This document shows positions 22,701 to 35,684 of a stretch of DNA of 64,000 nucleotides, piece by piece. The DNA comes from Hyaloscypha bicolor E. Taxonomy: Eukaryota > Ascomycota > Leotiomycetes > Helotiales > Hyaloscyphaceae. The position numbers and the translations under genes are program-made. Location: the NCBI RefSeq assembly GCF_002865645.1, contig NW_020194549.1, forward strand, positions 62,001 to 126,000, given 5' to 3'. Within the stretch, counting starts at the first letter, position 1. Every line of letters starts with the position of its first letter. Under the pieces are notes generated by a model. It worked only from the letters and a program-made list of their open reading frames with translations, did no database searches and was not told the DNA's origin.

Positions 22701-24231
22701 AAGGAGCCTTCGATCGCTTGGTAACCACGACTTCTGAAGCTGAAACCGGCAGGCAAGAAACGCCCTTGCCCGAGTTGCCGGAAGGGCGGAGAAAGGAGAT
22801 TCAAGGTATAGAACACGAACAGCAGATGAAAAGAGGCCGTGTGGATGACAGCAACGCCGTGCCTGACAACAGAACGATACGCAAAACTCACCACACCCCA
22901 AATCACTACCCCGTCATAGAAGGAGAAACATCCGTCGGAAAGCCAGGCAAGAGGGAGCAAACGGAATCAAAAAGAGAGGGGTAAACACAAAGTACTTTGT
23001 ACCTTTCACCCGCCATCCTCCCTAGCACCGGACAGAATCGAGGCCGAGGAATACCGATGCCAAATCCGAGAGGTGACAGTAAAAGCGGGCGTATTTACAC
23101 TCTATTCAAGCCCCTGTCTCGAACTCAAGCTTACAAGATATAAAATCAGAGTTTTGGAACGCTTTCCCATTCTCGGTTATGAGGGAGAAAACGAGTGCAG
23201 ATTCGACAAGAGAAAAGGGTAGAGAAGCAAGAGACGCAACTCCACACTCCTCTTCTTCACCCACCATCTCACGGAGCAGAAGAGGATATCAATCGCACGT
23301 CAACGAAGTCAGAGAAGTCACATTGGAGATAGACGTGAATTAACACCCCCTCAAAGACTCTTAGAGCAAATGAAAAGGAGAAGAGGGATGTGTAGGATGG
23401 TCTACTGTGAGAGAGAACCCGGGTCAAGATACGTGCGAGCCAAGTGTCGAGATGGGAGGGTTGAGCAGTGACAGCAACGGTCAAATGACAATAAATCAAC
23501 GCCCGCTCTTCCCATCCAGGCGTCCCCCACCTCCCCGCTTTGAGGAGAGATACGCTACGGTAACCTAGACGGAAGAACACGACTGGGGAAGACAGAGCAT
23601 GAGGTGTAGCATATTGTAGCGAAGAGGCGTGGAGAAGAAGGGACGAAATTGGCAAGGAAAGAGTGGATTGGTGACCCGCGAAGCGAGTCAGGATTCAGGA
23701 ACTTGGCGGGAGGTAAAAGGATGGGAGGGGATGGATGGATGACAACAAGCTTCTCCTCGACAACAGAAACCCCTCCCGTTTCCAGCAACCTCTCCTTGCC
23801 TGCTTCCAAGCTCACGCAACGGGCTCCGCTTCCCTTTCTATGTCCCCAGAATGCGAGGTTACGAGACGGAGAAGAGCCATTCCTGGCTGGCTGGGTGGCT
23901 TGATTCCGAGCATCTTGTATTCAGGAATCTTCATTCCATATTGAAAGCTTGAAGAGACTTCTCCTCGCCAGGATTATATTTTTATACCCACTTTCATAGC
24001 TACGCAAGCTGTGCTAGATAGAGAGGAAGGAACTATCCATATTCAATGTTAACAGCCCAAGCGTACACATGAGACCCGGACGAGATAGCAAGGATGAAGG
24101 GAACGAGGCAAGAGAAGAAGATTGGAATCTATGACACAAAATTGCATTGCAGCCACGCATCTTTCATGGCAACTAATGTACACTTCCCCCCTCCCCACCC
24201 CTCACTTCACTCCCCCACCATCAAGAACCAC
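19737..24231. other. 4.5-kb convergent intergenic region without a supported gene
   Basis: It contains pyrimidine- and purine-rich tracts (21000-21800 and 22300-23800) and many short frames without family signatures. A small start-like segment at 19981 with a possible GST-like continuation is discussed as a finding. Frames at 20153-20698 and 22568-22960 lack plausible starts or composition. Confidence 0.4.
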
Positions 24232-25760
24232 TCAATAATAGTAGTTCTCATCCGGCGTCCGCCCCCTCATGAACTGCGGCTCACTCCCCCTCACATAAAT
24301 ATCCTCATATAGCACCTTGCCTGTGGGCTCCGGGAACTCCATCTTCTCGGCCTCCGCCACCTCATCATCAACCGCTTTTCTTGCCTCCTGATCAATGGCC
24401 TTGAGCTCCTCCTCGGTCGTGACATTCCACTCCAGCAACTTCTGCTTCAGGCCCGCGATCGGGTCTTGCGTGGAGCGCATGCGTTGGATCTCTTCGCGGG
24501 TGCGGTAGGTGGTGCCCGGGTCGGACATGGAGTGGCCGCCGTAGCGGTAGGTGACGTATTCGAGAACGAGGGGGCCCAGGCCGGCGACTGTGTGCGCTTT
24601 GGCGTGTGCTACGGCGGCTTTGACGGCGAGAACGTCCATGCCGTTTACCTTCAGGCCGGGGATGTATTGGCCGCGCTTGTAGTAGTCTGTTAGGGCTGAG
24701 GAGCGGTTGGCTGCTGTGCCCATGCCGTATTTGTTGTCTACAACACTGTTATTAACATTCCAGAGAGAAGGGATGAGGGGAAGGGACATACTCTCACACC
24801 CAAACAAAATCGGCAAGTTCCACAACTTCGCCATATTGAACGCCTCGAAAACCTGTCCCTGGTTACTAGCCCCATCACCATACAACGCAACAGTCGTATT
24901 CTTATTGCCATTGTACATATGTGCGAACGCGAGCCCAGCACCGACTGGAACCTGCGCGCCAACGATACCATTGCCGCCGTAAAAGCCCTTGGCAAACATA
25001 TGCATGGAGCCGCCTTTTCCGTAGGCAATGCCCTCGCGGCGACCGAGCAGCTCGCCGATGATGGACTTGACGGTTCCGCCGCGCATGAGCGCGAAGCCGT
25101 GGCATCGGTATGCGGTGATGATGTCGTCTTCCTTGGTGAGAGAGTGCTCGATGCCGACGGCGACGGCTTCTTGGCCGGTGGAGAGATGGCAGAAGCCGCG
25201 GATCTTCTTCTCTTTGTAAAGCCTGTCGGCGGCCATTTCCATGCGGCTGGACGAGCGCAGCGAGTTAGCTTATCTCTCTCTCCACATTCAACATTTGAAG
25301 CATTTCCCCATCCCCGCGATCTTGAAGCAATTGGGGAATAGAGACCTACCGAACGGAAACCATATCACGGTACATCTGCTTCAGCTCCTTCTTCGTCGTC
25401 TCCATGGTGTAAGACGGGGGATCCAGCTCGTAGGTCTCAAAGGACTCGTCTGAGAGGTGGACCTGGAACGGTTTGTCGTCTTCCTGTATCCGCACTTTGA
25501 TCAGCCATCTTCTTCATAACTTCTCCAGTTGCCTTAACCCCAACCCTCCTCGAGAACCAGTCCGGTTTGACTCAATTGGATCAATTGAGGCATTGGGAGA
25601 AGGGGAGAGGGAAGAAAGAGTATACCTCTGGCACCGCATCTTTATCTGCATGTGCGCTCGCTGCATCTGTGGTAACATTTCTCCCTGTCAATCCATATCC
25701 TCCCCTCGACACAGCTCGCAGAGGAGCCGCACGGCTGGTCCGCAATGTTCGGGAAAGCAT
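24232..25760 (-). CDS. PDA1: pyruvate dehydrogenase E1 component subunit alpha, mitochondrial, 409 aa
   Basis: Four minus-strand exons: 25760-25626, 25483-25350, 25246-24792 and 24737-24232. Exon 1 encodes an Arg/Ser/Ala-rich mitochondrial presequence (MLSRTLRTSRAAPLRAVSRG). Exon 2 holds DKPFQVHLSDESFETYELD, and exon 3 holds RGFCHLSTGQEAVAVG. The thiamine-diphosphate motif runs from Gly213-Asp214-Gly215 (GDGASNQG) to Asn242-Asn243. The regulatory loop YRYGGHSMSDPG places Ser311 at the kinase site equivalent to yeast Ser313. The enzyme decarboxylates pyruvate and passes acetyl groups to E2 lipoyl in the matrix. Length matches the family (about 410 aa). Phosphorylation of Ser311 by PDH kinase would switch it off (known for the family). 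Confidence 0.96.
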
Positions 25761-26817
25761 TGTGGGCGTGGGGTGTTGAGAGTTGCAAAGAAAGCGAGAT
25801 TGAAGCTCGTCGAGAAATGTTGGCCGTGGATCCCGCAGGTTGAGGGAGCTTTCAGGCGTTAGACTCGATTGGGCATAGGGGCGGAAAGTGAGGGATGGTC
25901 ACGTGGAATTACTGATGTGCGCTCTTCAGGCTTACCTCAGCTCACAGTACTTTCTTGTTGTCACATGGAGTTTGTATTTCGCAGAAAGATCAAGACGTAA
26001 GTTGCTGTCAAAGAACCTGACATTGTTGGGTTTCGACGTGGGAATATGAAATAAATGCTGGACATGGCATGTAGAGAGAAAAGGTCTTGATCGAATCTTC
26101 AAACCTCAGCAAGTAATTGGTACATCAGTCTCGCCCATCCCCAAGAAGATCGGGGCGGGGCAGACAGCAGTGGTACAGCCCATTATAGCTGTGTCCTTGT
26201 TTGCCGTCGTCTTTTACCATCTGCAGTTTTGTCAAACAGACACCAAGATCTCTGGAATGTGAAGAAGGCCATTATCAATTTCCTAGAACTCACTTCTTCA
26301 GAATTTCTCACAGCCTGCTCACAAATCATCCTTAACTCTCTTCGTTCATCGCTCTTGTTATTCTCCCGCTAATCTCACTCATCGCTCAAGAACGGACGCT
26401 AATACTGCGTCAATCAGCGCTCTTCCTCGCCTTCTTTCTTGTAGTCTCCATCTGACCCACCAATTTCTCCACATGTAAAATTTCAATGCACCGTCCATAT
26501 ATGCAGAAAGCCATGCAAAAACCATGCTTTCCTTTCCATCCATCCGTTCCATCCCAATTAAATTCAAGCAGAACAGGGGGAAACGCCGATGAATGCAATG
26601 CGGATATCATATGCTGGGTATGCTGAAGATCATTCGTGAATGTTATTTCGAGGGCTACGCTGAAGAGTTGAATTGCTGCTGGACTGTTTTCGAGGTGGGA
26701 TCCTGCCCCTTTTCCTTTGTATTTTGGTATCCCCGATAAGCTCATAATGGAGCGAAGCAGCTTCCCATATCCCTCAAGTTTCAGATGTTGAATAAGGAGT
26801 TACTCAGGAACCTTCCC
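25761..26817. other. intergenic: PDA1 promoter and CDC4-like 3' region
   Basis: About 1.06 kb. The half near 26818 is probably the 3' UTR of the F-box/WD gene. Short minus-strand frames at 26379-26745 show no similarity. Confidence 0.5.
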
Positions 26818-29149
26818 TTAATCGTCATGAAAGAAAGTCGGCCCTGTCTGCTGCAGCGGCGCCGTACTCGGCTGCGGATCTAACATATCGACATCCTCAG
26901 TCTCCTTCACAAACGCAACCTGCATCCTCTCCTCGGCGCTACTGCTTATCAGCCCACTCATCGGTTGGTCTTGCGTGCCCGTGCTGCGGTATTCAACGGC
27001 GGAGAGTGGTCGAGCAGGGGCGTTGAGCATTCGTTGGGCGAGTGTCGGAGGTTGTGCTTCGTAGAGGACATCTTCGGGTGGGGAGAAGGACCATACCTGG
27101 GCCAAAAACGTTAGAATTGAAATCCTTGGTTTTGGAGAAAGGGAGAATGGGCAAGGGGAGCTTACCTCCATGATTGTCCTGTTGGACCGGCTGGCCATAA
27201 CCACGCATTTCTCTTCTTCGAATGCAACTCTCCACACAGCGTCGGCTGGAGCTGTCAGTTCTCTGACCAACTGCCCAGTCTTCAGATCCCAGACTTTGAC
27301 TCTGCCATCGCTGCCTCCGCTCACTACCCGTGTATCGTCAAACTGCAAGCTTGTTACGCTATTATCGTGTGCTGCAAGTCGGTGTATCGGTGCCATCTTT
27401 TCTAATGACCAGACTCGAACTGAACCATCTGAGCCTCCTGTAACCAAAGTATTTCCTCGCATCTGTAATTGGCCAACCAGTGAGGTGTGCCCTTGAAGGA
27501 TTGCTTGGCAAGATCTAAAATCTGTTAACAGAGGTTTCCCAAACTCAGAGAAGTTGAAACCATACCCATTATTCGGATCCCATATTCGCACACTGGTATC
27601 CAAACTCCCAGTAGCTATCCTCGCGCCATCAAACGCAATTGCATAGATCTGCGAGAAATGCCCCGAAAGTGTGCGTAAACACCTTCCCTCAGAGATACTC
27701 CATACCCTCGCGGTTGTATCATAGCTTCCAGAAACGACAATATCGCCCTTGATCTCTAGACATCTAACGCTCGCTTGATGGCCCACAAGAACATTCTTGC
27801 ACAGTCCCGTTTTAATATCCCAGACTCTCAACGTGGTATCTCTTGACCCGGAAATAGCTGTACTTGAATCGCTCATTTTCAAACAGCGGACTGTCGAAGT
27901 ATGGCCTCGAAGTGTATGCAGACTCTCGCTGTTCACAGGTCAGTGCTGCTCTCCTAGAGAAAGCTGAATACATACCCAGTTGACATATCCCAAACCCGCA
28001 CATCTCTATCACAGCCACCGCTGACCAGGGTATCATCCCACGGAACCATCGCCCAAACGCCCATAACATGCCCCTGTAAAGTCTTCTGCTGGTTACCTTC
28101 CGTGTTGAAAACATGGATCTTCGCATTATCCAGCGCAACCACGATGTACTTCGGCGTCAAATGCAGACTCGTCACCACACCTTGATCTTGCGTAATATGC
28201 CTGGCAATATTCTGCCCACCCGTCTTCCACGCCGTTTCTACCAAATGCCGTTGTTTAAAATGGCTCTTGTATGATCTGATCTTCGGTCTCCTCGGCGCAG
28301 CACCACTCATCGAACTATCAAAACTCCTCGAATTGCCCTGCATATACGGAGCCACAGCTGTAGCCCCAGGATACGAATGCGTAGGATGCTCGCTCTCGAA
28401 ATAGCTGCTGTGGATAGGGTTTGGCGGTGGCCGAAGGGTAGAGAATGGAGGGGTCGAGTGGTGGTTTTCTGACATGCGGCGGTCGTAGTCGTACTTTGCG
28501 CAGAGCTTCATCCATGTCACATCATCTGCAAGCAATTCCCGCCACCGTTGTGATACCTGCGATGCTCGGGCAAGGACTTTTGGGTCGTCAATACAGGAGA
28601 GGATCTTGTTCGTTAGCACGCTTCCCCTCAGGAACGCAAAACACATACCCGTAAGCAAATCTCGTTGGGCAAGCTGGTGAAAGGATCCTTCTTTAACAAT
28701 GGATCTACGTACTGCCGCACGAAGCTGAGTTGTTGGCTCGTACAGAGGTTCAGCAGATCTGCCAAGATCCGTGTCCGCTCAGGAGGCGATCTGTTCTTGA
28801 AGTAGTGCCGTATCTTCGCCAGGAAGAAATCTTCTTGGTCTCCGGCATCGCTCCAATCTGGCTGGGGGTGGTCTGGTCCCGGGCTGGCGGCAGGTGTTGG
28901 AGGCGGGGGCGGATCGTGGCTCGAATGTGTGGGAGAATCCGGGTCTGCAGAGGGGGTTGTCATGTTTGGCGTCGGTGGTCCTCTTGGTCTCGATTGCACT
29001 GATACTTTCTCGACTCTCTGCGGTAGACGCACGCTGGTGTTGGTGTTGAGGGTCAGGGTCGCTCGAGTGGGAGAGAGGTCGTTATCTTCATTGTTGAACA
29101 CCATTGACGCCCTCCTCTCCGTCAAGCTCAGAGGCCGGTAGCCGTCCAT
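26818..29149 (-). CDS. CDC4: F-box/WD-40 protein, Cdc4/Pop1-type SCF substrate receptor, 706 aa
   Basis: Five minus-strand exons: 29149-28649, 28604-27976, 27928-27566, 27514-27166 and 27096-26818, all in phase. The N-terminal 110 residues are Pro/Ser-rich and disordered. A dimerisation-type helix region (EDFFLAKIRHYFKN to SFVRQYVDPLL) precedes the F-box at about residues 155-202 (LPNEICLRILSCIDDP). WD repeats occupy about 315-650, with strong units such as GHTSTVRCLKM, SGSRDTTLRVWD and GHQASVRCLE. It recruits phosphorylated targets (Sic1-like CDK inhibitors, transcription factors) to Skp1-Cullin1 for ubiquitination in the nucleus. The last 60 residues form an acidic tail. Family identity is strong; a Met30-type paralogue is less likely because Cdc4-specific blocks match. 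Confidence 0.93.
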
Positions 29150-29648
29150 CTTGTCTTGCTGCAATTATATTTATCCTCGCAGAATCTCGATGCGTGGTGA
29201 ATGTCCTGTCTCTGTCGATGGTTAACGTGGTGATTCGGAATGCTGACCACGCTGATTGAAATGTGGATCTTGGGGTCGAAGAGGCTGGATCATCAATCTG
29301 CACACTCGGCAGACGCTGGTCTCGCGCGTTGACTCGTTCTCGAGACGGGTTTATGCTGAGGCAGTGGGTGGGATGTTGGAGAGAGTCGTGCACCGCTGGG
29401 GGATTCATTCAAGGAGACGGTGTCGACGCATGCGAGGTGAATGAATTTTGCAGGCTGCAGGAATGGTATGGGATGGGATGGGTGCTATGGCTGGATGCGG
29501 AAGGATGTACCCACCATTGTCCTCGGCGTCGTGAATGCCTTCAATGCTCGTGATATCGTGAATGCCGGGAGGAGTCGCTGCGGGCGGGTTCGTGGTCGTG
29601 GTCGTGGTTGTCGTGAGTCTCGCTTTCTCTGGCGGCGGACGGTGGCCA

Positions 29649-29718
29649 GGTCAAGGTCAAGGTCAATCGAGCTGGGCCAGCCAAGGTTTAGTGGTGGTGG
29701 TGGTGGTGGTGGTGTGGT
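29649..29718. repeat. GGTCAA triplet copies and (GTG)n microsatellite
   Basis: Three copies of GGTCAA at about 29649-29666, then eight GTG units at 29691-29714 and a trailing GTGGTG. Both lie about 500 bases upstream of the CDC4-like start. Confidence 0.75.
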
Positions 29719-29830
29719 GCGGTGGATGCAGTGCTGAGGCGAGGCTTGCAGGGGGCACATCGGCAAGGTTTGGGGCCTTGGGCGTTTAAAAGCTGCCGCC
29801 GCCGCTGACAAGAGTACAAATGACCCGCAG

Positions 29831-29880
29831 GCGTGATGCGTGATGCGTGATGCTTATGCTTATGCTTGATGCTTGATGCT
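29831..29880. repeat. compound tandem repeat of GCGTGAT, GCTTAT and GCTTGAT units
   Basis: Three GCGTGAT-type units are followed by two GCTTAT units and two GCTTGAT units without interruption. The pattern looks like slippage-driven expansion of related 6-7-mers. Confidence 0.75.
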
Positions 29881-30002
29881 GGCCGAGCATAGCATGGAGC
29901 GACGGAGTCAAGCACTCGACGGCCTCGCTGCTACTATTTTGATATTCTGCTCATATGCGTAGAGTAGAGTGGCCAGTCACGGGTAGATGCGAACAGTGAA
30001 GT

Positions 30003-30050
30003 GTGGAAAGGGGAAGGGGAGGGAAAGGGAAAGGAGAAGGGAAGCGGGGC
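30003..30050. repeat. homopurine tract of about 45 bases
   Basis: An almost pure A/G run (GGAAAGGGG, GGGAAAGGG, GAAGGGAAG and similar) lies about 0.9 kb upstream of the CDC4-like start. Such tracts can form triplex DNA or bind GAGA-like factors (inference). Confidence 0.6.
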
Positions 30051-33000
30051 TGGGAGAATTGCACTGCAAGCGGAGTACTTCGTAAGTACAGTACACTGCA
30101 GCAGCACAATACAATATCTCTGGATCAGTCAGGCATTGAGTGAAGTCTCTCTGTGTCCTCATACGCCACTCGTCTGTCTCCCTCTCACTCACTCTAATCC
30201 CGACAGTCACTGGATCGAGCACACTCCCTCCTGCACGTGGCAGCACCTTACTCAGCCCTCTCCCCCCTTTCATCTAACGAGTAAACCCAGCCCAGCCAAA
30301 CGTCGAACTGGCACGGTCTCTCCCACCACTGCTCCAGCCTCACATCATATCCCCCTCACAATCCCAACCAACAACCAATTCCCGACGCCCTTCTAATCAG
30401 ATGTACTCGCAGCCTGTCAACCTCTCAAGTACTAGCCCTCCTTCTCGCCCTTCTCGCCCTCAGACCCCCCTTGACACATGACGTGCTGCTCTTGCAGTGC
30501 AGCGCCAGCCAATCGGGCGCTCCCACTACTTCGCCCCCTGGTGCCTCACCCCCTGCATCCGTGAGCCACCTGGTGCACCATCCCGCCGGCGAACCTGAGA
30601 CGCCAGTCCGCGCACCTGTTCTCTCTCCACCCAGTACGCACTAAAGCTCCGCTTCCACACAGCCTCCCATAACTCCGCGCTTTGATGGTCGGTATCAACT
30701 TTTCGTGCTGTTGTAGGGTTCACGGGCTTTCACATTAACTTTTGCTTTTCTTCTGGAAAAACTTTCTTAGTTCTGGTTGAAGGCTGGCATTTGGGGGGAT
30801 TGGATGGCAGGCAGGCGGGCACCCAGCCAACCAGGCTGAGGATCGCAGCAGCGTCAAACCCGGAACTTGGCGATTCAGTTCGAACGGCCGTTTGCGCTTC
30901 GCTGCATCGAGACAAACACGAGTCGCAGCCGAGTGAACCTCAAACCACCGACGGGACGTCGAACTCGAGCTGCCTTCCCTTTGTAGAACACAGGCCGGGA
31001 GAAAGACCTACTTTGTACCCGCTGTACTCTTATACCTCGCAAGCAGCGAAGAGTGCGGTCTGATCTCCGAGGTGTGCAACCGGACAAAACCCATTGTCGA
31101 CCGAAAACCCCCGAATCTGAAATCAGATATGATCGATCCTCCGGAGAATCCCCCTTCAGCATCGTCCGCGCCGTACAGATAGGCTGCAGATCCTCCGCAT
31201 TTGCAGCTTCGACCGACGTGCTGTATGGCTGTACAATGCAATGCAAGCACTGATGGAGATCTCGAGCCTTTGCACACATGCAGCGATCTCTGTTCACCCG
31301 CATAAATGCGTGCTTGGTACGATGAGCATCAAACCCCGACATCCTCAAGCTCTAGACTCGCACAGCCTCATGTAATATTGTCATTCATGAGAGAGAAGTC
31401 TGTGATGGGTGTATTTTGGAGCGCAAAACTGTCAAGTTGATGGTTGGACTTCAAGGGTTCTGCAAGTCTCAGAACCCACACTTCGAACATTTTCCCCACA
31501 AGTTATTTATTTTCCCAACACACCACTTTCAAATTTCATTGCGATACCTCAAAAGGCCTTCGTGATCAACTCTGCTTCTAGGGCTGTAGCCCTTTTATGA
31601 TTATTTATTGAGGGTACCGGTGTACGTACCTGGCCTCGTCTGGCACTTAGGGAAGCCGAGTGTGGAAAGGGGCTGAAACTCGCGATAGCTTCAGGTTGAA
31701 TGGAGCTGAGCTTGACCATACCGTTCACATTGAGCAATGGCTGGGGTATCTTTAGTGTTGGAAACAAAAGTTCGGCGGTATTATTAGTAGGTGATCGTTT
31801 CTCCATAATTGTTTTGAAAGGCAAACAAACATTCGCCATTCACCCCCTGTTTCTGGGTTCACCAGGTTGTTCTTGGGATGTGCATTGGACTAGCAGGATT
31901 CCCTATAAATGCGGTGATGCACAACAACATTGATATGACCAGACAACGAGTTCCCTTTATCTGGTCATTATAGTGGGATAGCCTCCATTCAAGAGGGGGT
32001 TGAGAAGGGTACCATGTAAATTCTGCTACAACACAAGGAAGCGGCCTTGTTTGCATGCAGGCTCACGTCCCCTGCAAAGCATTACAATGACTGTCCAACG
32101 CTTGTAATATTTGAATTGTGCCATCTGATCATTGACAGCAAGAAGGAAGTTGATAACATGAGTTTACCACACGAGAGAGATCTTCGCTTCTCAACTGCCC
32201 TCCTTTCCTTGAGCAAGCTTGCTCCTAAGCCGCATTGACATCCAAGGCCTAGATCATTGTTTTCTTCTTCTTCTTTCTCTCACGTAATTATATCTTCTCG
32301 TAAGCCTAATATTTTATGGGCTCTTTTTAAGCTTTTTTTCTTTTTTCTAACTTAAATTAAAGCTGTGTAAAACTTGATTCAAAACTTATATTAAATCTTA
32401 TATAATATCCTAGCATTACGTTTCATTTATAATCTCACGTGACGAACTAATTAATTATATTTTCCTGATTGGGTTTCTGACTTAATTCAATTTAATTTAA
32501 TTACTGCCTCATAATTATAATTAATTAAATTATTTGATGCACTGAGCTGCAGAGCAATGCCAGGACTTTTCGCTGCCTGTTATAGCAGCTTCTACCACAG
32601 CTGGCTGTGTGAAAACATAAACAAGATACGATTTTCAATATTCCTTATGCTATCAAAACGCCAAAAGGTTGTCGGACGAAATTAAGACGAAAGAAGCAAT
32701 AGGCAAGAGGCAAATTGTAACCCTTAGCGGTCGGTTATTTGAAATTCTATGCCCTTTATCTCTGCTTGAACTTTGTAATGAAAACTTCATTTCATACTCT
32801 TGCGTACTCCCAGGGGCTCTGTTTCTTAGCGCTAGCTTGAGGTTCTCATTAATGCACGTAGCAAGGCTGGACAAGGGCTACTTATGTACGAGGTGTAAAG
32901 TAGAGAGAGGGTACTTACTACTGATTATTCACACGTAGGGAAGACCTTAAATACTCCTTGCTGACCGTTCTGCAGAAAGAACTAGCTATAAAAAGTGCCT

Positions 33001-34347
33001 TCGGTGAGGAAGGGGAGAGCTAATCCAGACACTATGCAGTACAGAAGTTAATTATGACTCTGATTAGAAATGTGACTGCCAATATTCTCTCAACTAAGTG
33101 TCATAGAATATAGTACCTAACAGACAAAGGAGAAAGGCACAACATTTGTTTCGCGACCCTCTCGCGACAGCTGTTTTTCTTGGAAACCTCGGACGAAATC
33201 CCGTGTCACAAATGTTCTCCGTGTCAAACTGCGGCCCGTTTTCGGACGATAGCAGCTGCAAGATACAGGCAAGTACCGCAAGCGGCAGGCGGCAGACAAG
33301 AGAGTGGGAGACACAAGTATCATTTAGCTGACTGCTACGGCCGAGCTCTGAGCGATATTGAGAGACAAGGGTACCTCATAAGCTTGGCGATCTACCTGTT
33401 CATTCGGAACTGGCACTGCTATGGACTTCGCAAAGGCTGTCTTTATATTTATTTTAGTACAACCCGCGTAACACAAGGACAAGTGCTGAGCGTCCTTTCC
33501 TTGTGCAGATCCCCGTGCCCCTCCCCTCCTTCTTAGAGGAGTTTATTCTTTGCCGGGCCGCTCCGGAACTTCATTGATATAAGACGCACTTTGCCTGGGA
33601 TACGAGTAAATACAGAAAGGGATTAACGCTTTGGAGCTGATGCAGTGGGAAGATATAGACACTGTCCTCATTCGCGTAGCCAAAGGCCACGGAATGACGG
33701 CATAAAAGCATCTGCCCTCGAAGCCGCGTAAAAGCGGCACGTGCAGAGATATAGTTCAACCTCTTAGTGCTACTTGCACAGAGATTTTTGCCATCATACT
33801 TCCTCTCTAGGCCAGAACAAGACTTTATTTAACATTCTCATCGACAGCCACAACGGAAGCCTTTGAGTCCCATCGGCGAATGGACGTCAGGTGTCATAAC
33901 CTGTGTCACTACTCATGAGCGAAAACGCTGAACAGAAGAAGTTCACGAGGTGACAAACTTGTCTCGACGAGACTGTCATTCTAGATGATTTGGAAATCGT
34001 TAAAGGGAAACGAACTGAAGATTTCGATGCAGGCTCCTACCGCTAGAAAAAGAAACCAACGATGTGCATTATCTCGATGGCTGCAGAGACGCAGGGTGAG
34101 GGCTTTGTAAATGGGGCTTGTGAGGGGTCATTCTTGCCGGATTTGGTTTCAAGAACGACAAAGGAGAGTGAGTAGGTTGTGATCCAACTCTGAATTCTCT
34201 CGAAACGCTATTCCGTTGTCCCCCCTTCCCGGGTCACCCGTATATCGCGGCATCGAGCACAAGGACAACCCCGGTGACTCCAATTCAATTCAAGCTCCTG
34301 ATAGTACACACTTCTAGCAATACAATCCGGTCAAAGTACAGCACTCT

Positions 34348-35684
34348 TCAGTGATGATGCCCAACTTGGGTGAGCAAAGGAATCAGCATCCCGCCAACAG
34401 CAGCCAACGTGTCTCTCATCTGCGGCTTCTCTTTCTTTCTTTGCAAACTGGGGCCCTCTGCATACCCATTTGAGGAGGAGTGCGAGTGCTCGTAATGCGA
34501 GTCTTCTTGCATGGCGTGCATGGCTACATATCTGTTCTCTGTTAGCTAGTTTCAAGAAAGGAGTAGAAAAATAGGATTTACAGGAACGTCCCCGCCGAAA
34601 ACAACAACAACATCCCTGTCCACCACTGCCCTCTCTCCCCCTCCATGTGCCCCGCACCGCCCAGAATATGAACCAACAACCAAGTCATCAGCGCTCCAAA
34701 CGGGGCCGCCAAGCTAAAAATAATAAGATGTCCCCTCGCAGCTCTCTTACTTAGCCCTTGCTTTAGCAACACGGACGTCAATCCGAAAGCCGCGGGTGCT
34801 TTGTGGATCATGATGGCGATGAAGATTATGAAGCCGAGTTTGGTGTTGGAAGAGGAAGCCGAGGCGCCCATTGCTATGCCGTCTGCTGCGGCGTGGATGA
34901 CGAGTCCGGTTGTGGTGGCGAGGGAACGGCTTTGTTTTGGTGTTGGGGTCAGAGACTGCAGGAAGGAGTCGGACTCTTCATCTCCCGAGGAGATTGTGGT
35001 TGAGTGGAGACCTTGAGAGAGGTTGTCGAGGGAGATGTGTCGAGTGGGAGGTGGTGGTTGTAGATTCTCTGAGGCGTGGCGGGGAAGCTTGTCAATTAGG
35101 AACATGAGGATGAAGCCGGTGATGAGAGAGAAGCCAATGTAGAATGTTGGGGGGTCATGGTGTTCTTCAGGCCCAGCTTCAGGGCCTGATTTCTCGTCTT
35201 TGGGAGGTGCCTTGGTGGCTTGGGGTGGATCGTACGCCTCGGTGGTTGTTGTTGAAGAAGAGTCTTTGCCGTCTTCTCCTGGTAAACCTAGGTTTGGGAC
35301 TGTGAAGTCGTCGACATCTGCTGCTCCTCTTGGTAGTGGAGCATCTTTTTGCAGAAATGTGTGGATTCCTGTACTCGGCCATCGCACATCCAGATGCCTG
35401 GCTTGCAAACTTCTCCTCGTATGCATGTGCGCTTCCGTCCCCGACGAATACAGTGCTTCAATGCCTTCTGGTATAATAACCACCAAGGATGTCCCTACAA
35501 GAACTCCCATTCCAATCGTCGAGATGAGCCGTAGCTGCGACGAGGACAAAGTCATGGACAATGGCAATGCACCGGCCAGGAAAGACCTACCGACTGTCAG
35601 TAAATCCTCAAAATTTCGAGACATCACTCACGCCAAAGCCATCACCACGCTAAGCGCGAGCAACAAGAACAGTCCGTCCAACAT
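34348..35684 (-). CDS. ZIP-family metal transporter (SLC39A9/ATX2-like), 413 aa
   Basis: Three minus-strand exons: 35684-35632, 35586-34582 and 34531-34348. Exon 1 supplies the first membrane segment start (MLDGLFLLLALSVVMALA). A His-containing variable loop follows residue 60, with EEHHDPPTF near its end. ZIP signatures are HAAADGIAMGAS in TM4 and IMIHKAPAAFG in TM5, whose His residues bind Zn/Mn. The C-terminus ends in QVGHHH. These HAAADG and HKAPAAFG motifs mark the ZIP9 branch, which in yeast (Atx2) and animals acts at the Golgi in Mn/Zn homeostasis. Location here is inferred. It shares a 357-bp promoter with HAT1. Confidence 0.9.

Larger units (their letters stand above)
29150..34347. 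other. 5.2-kb region without a supported gene
   Basis: It begins with the CDC4-like promoter and leader and contains several simple repeats (listed). An AT-rich patch with poly-T runs covers 32260-32540. Short frames at 30001-30396, 30875-31348 and 33180-33536 have no family signature and conflict with one another. The 3' end of the ZIP gene abuts its right edge. Confidence 0.45.
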
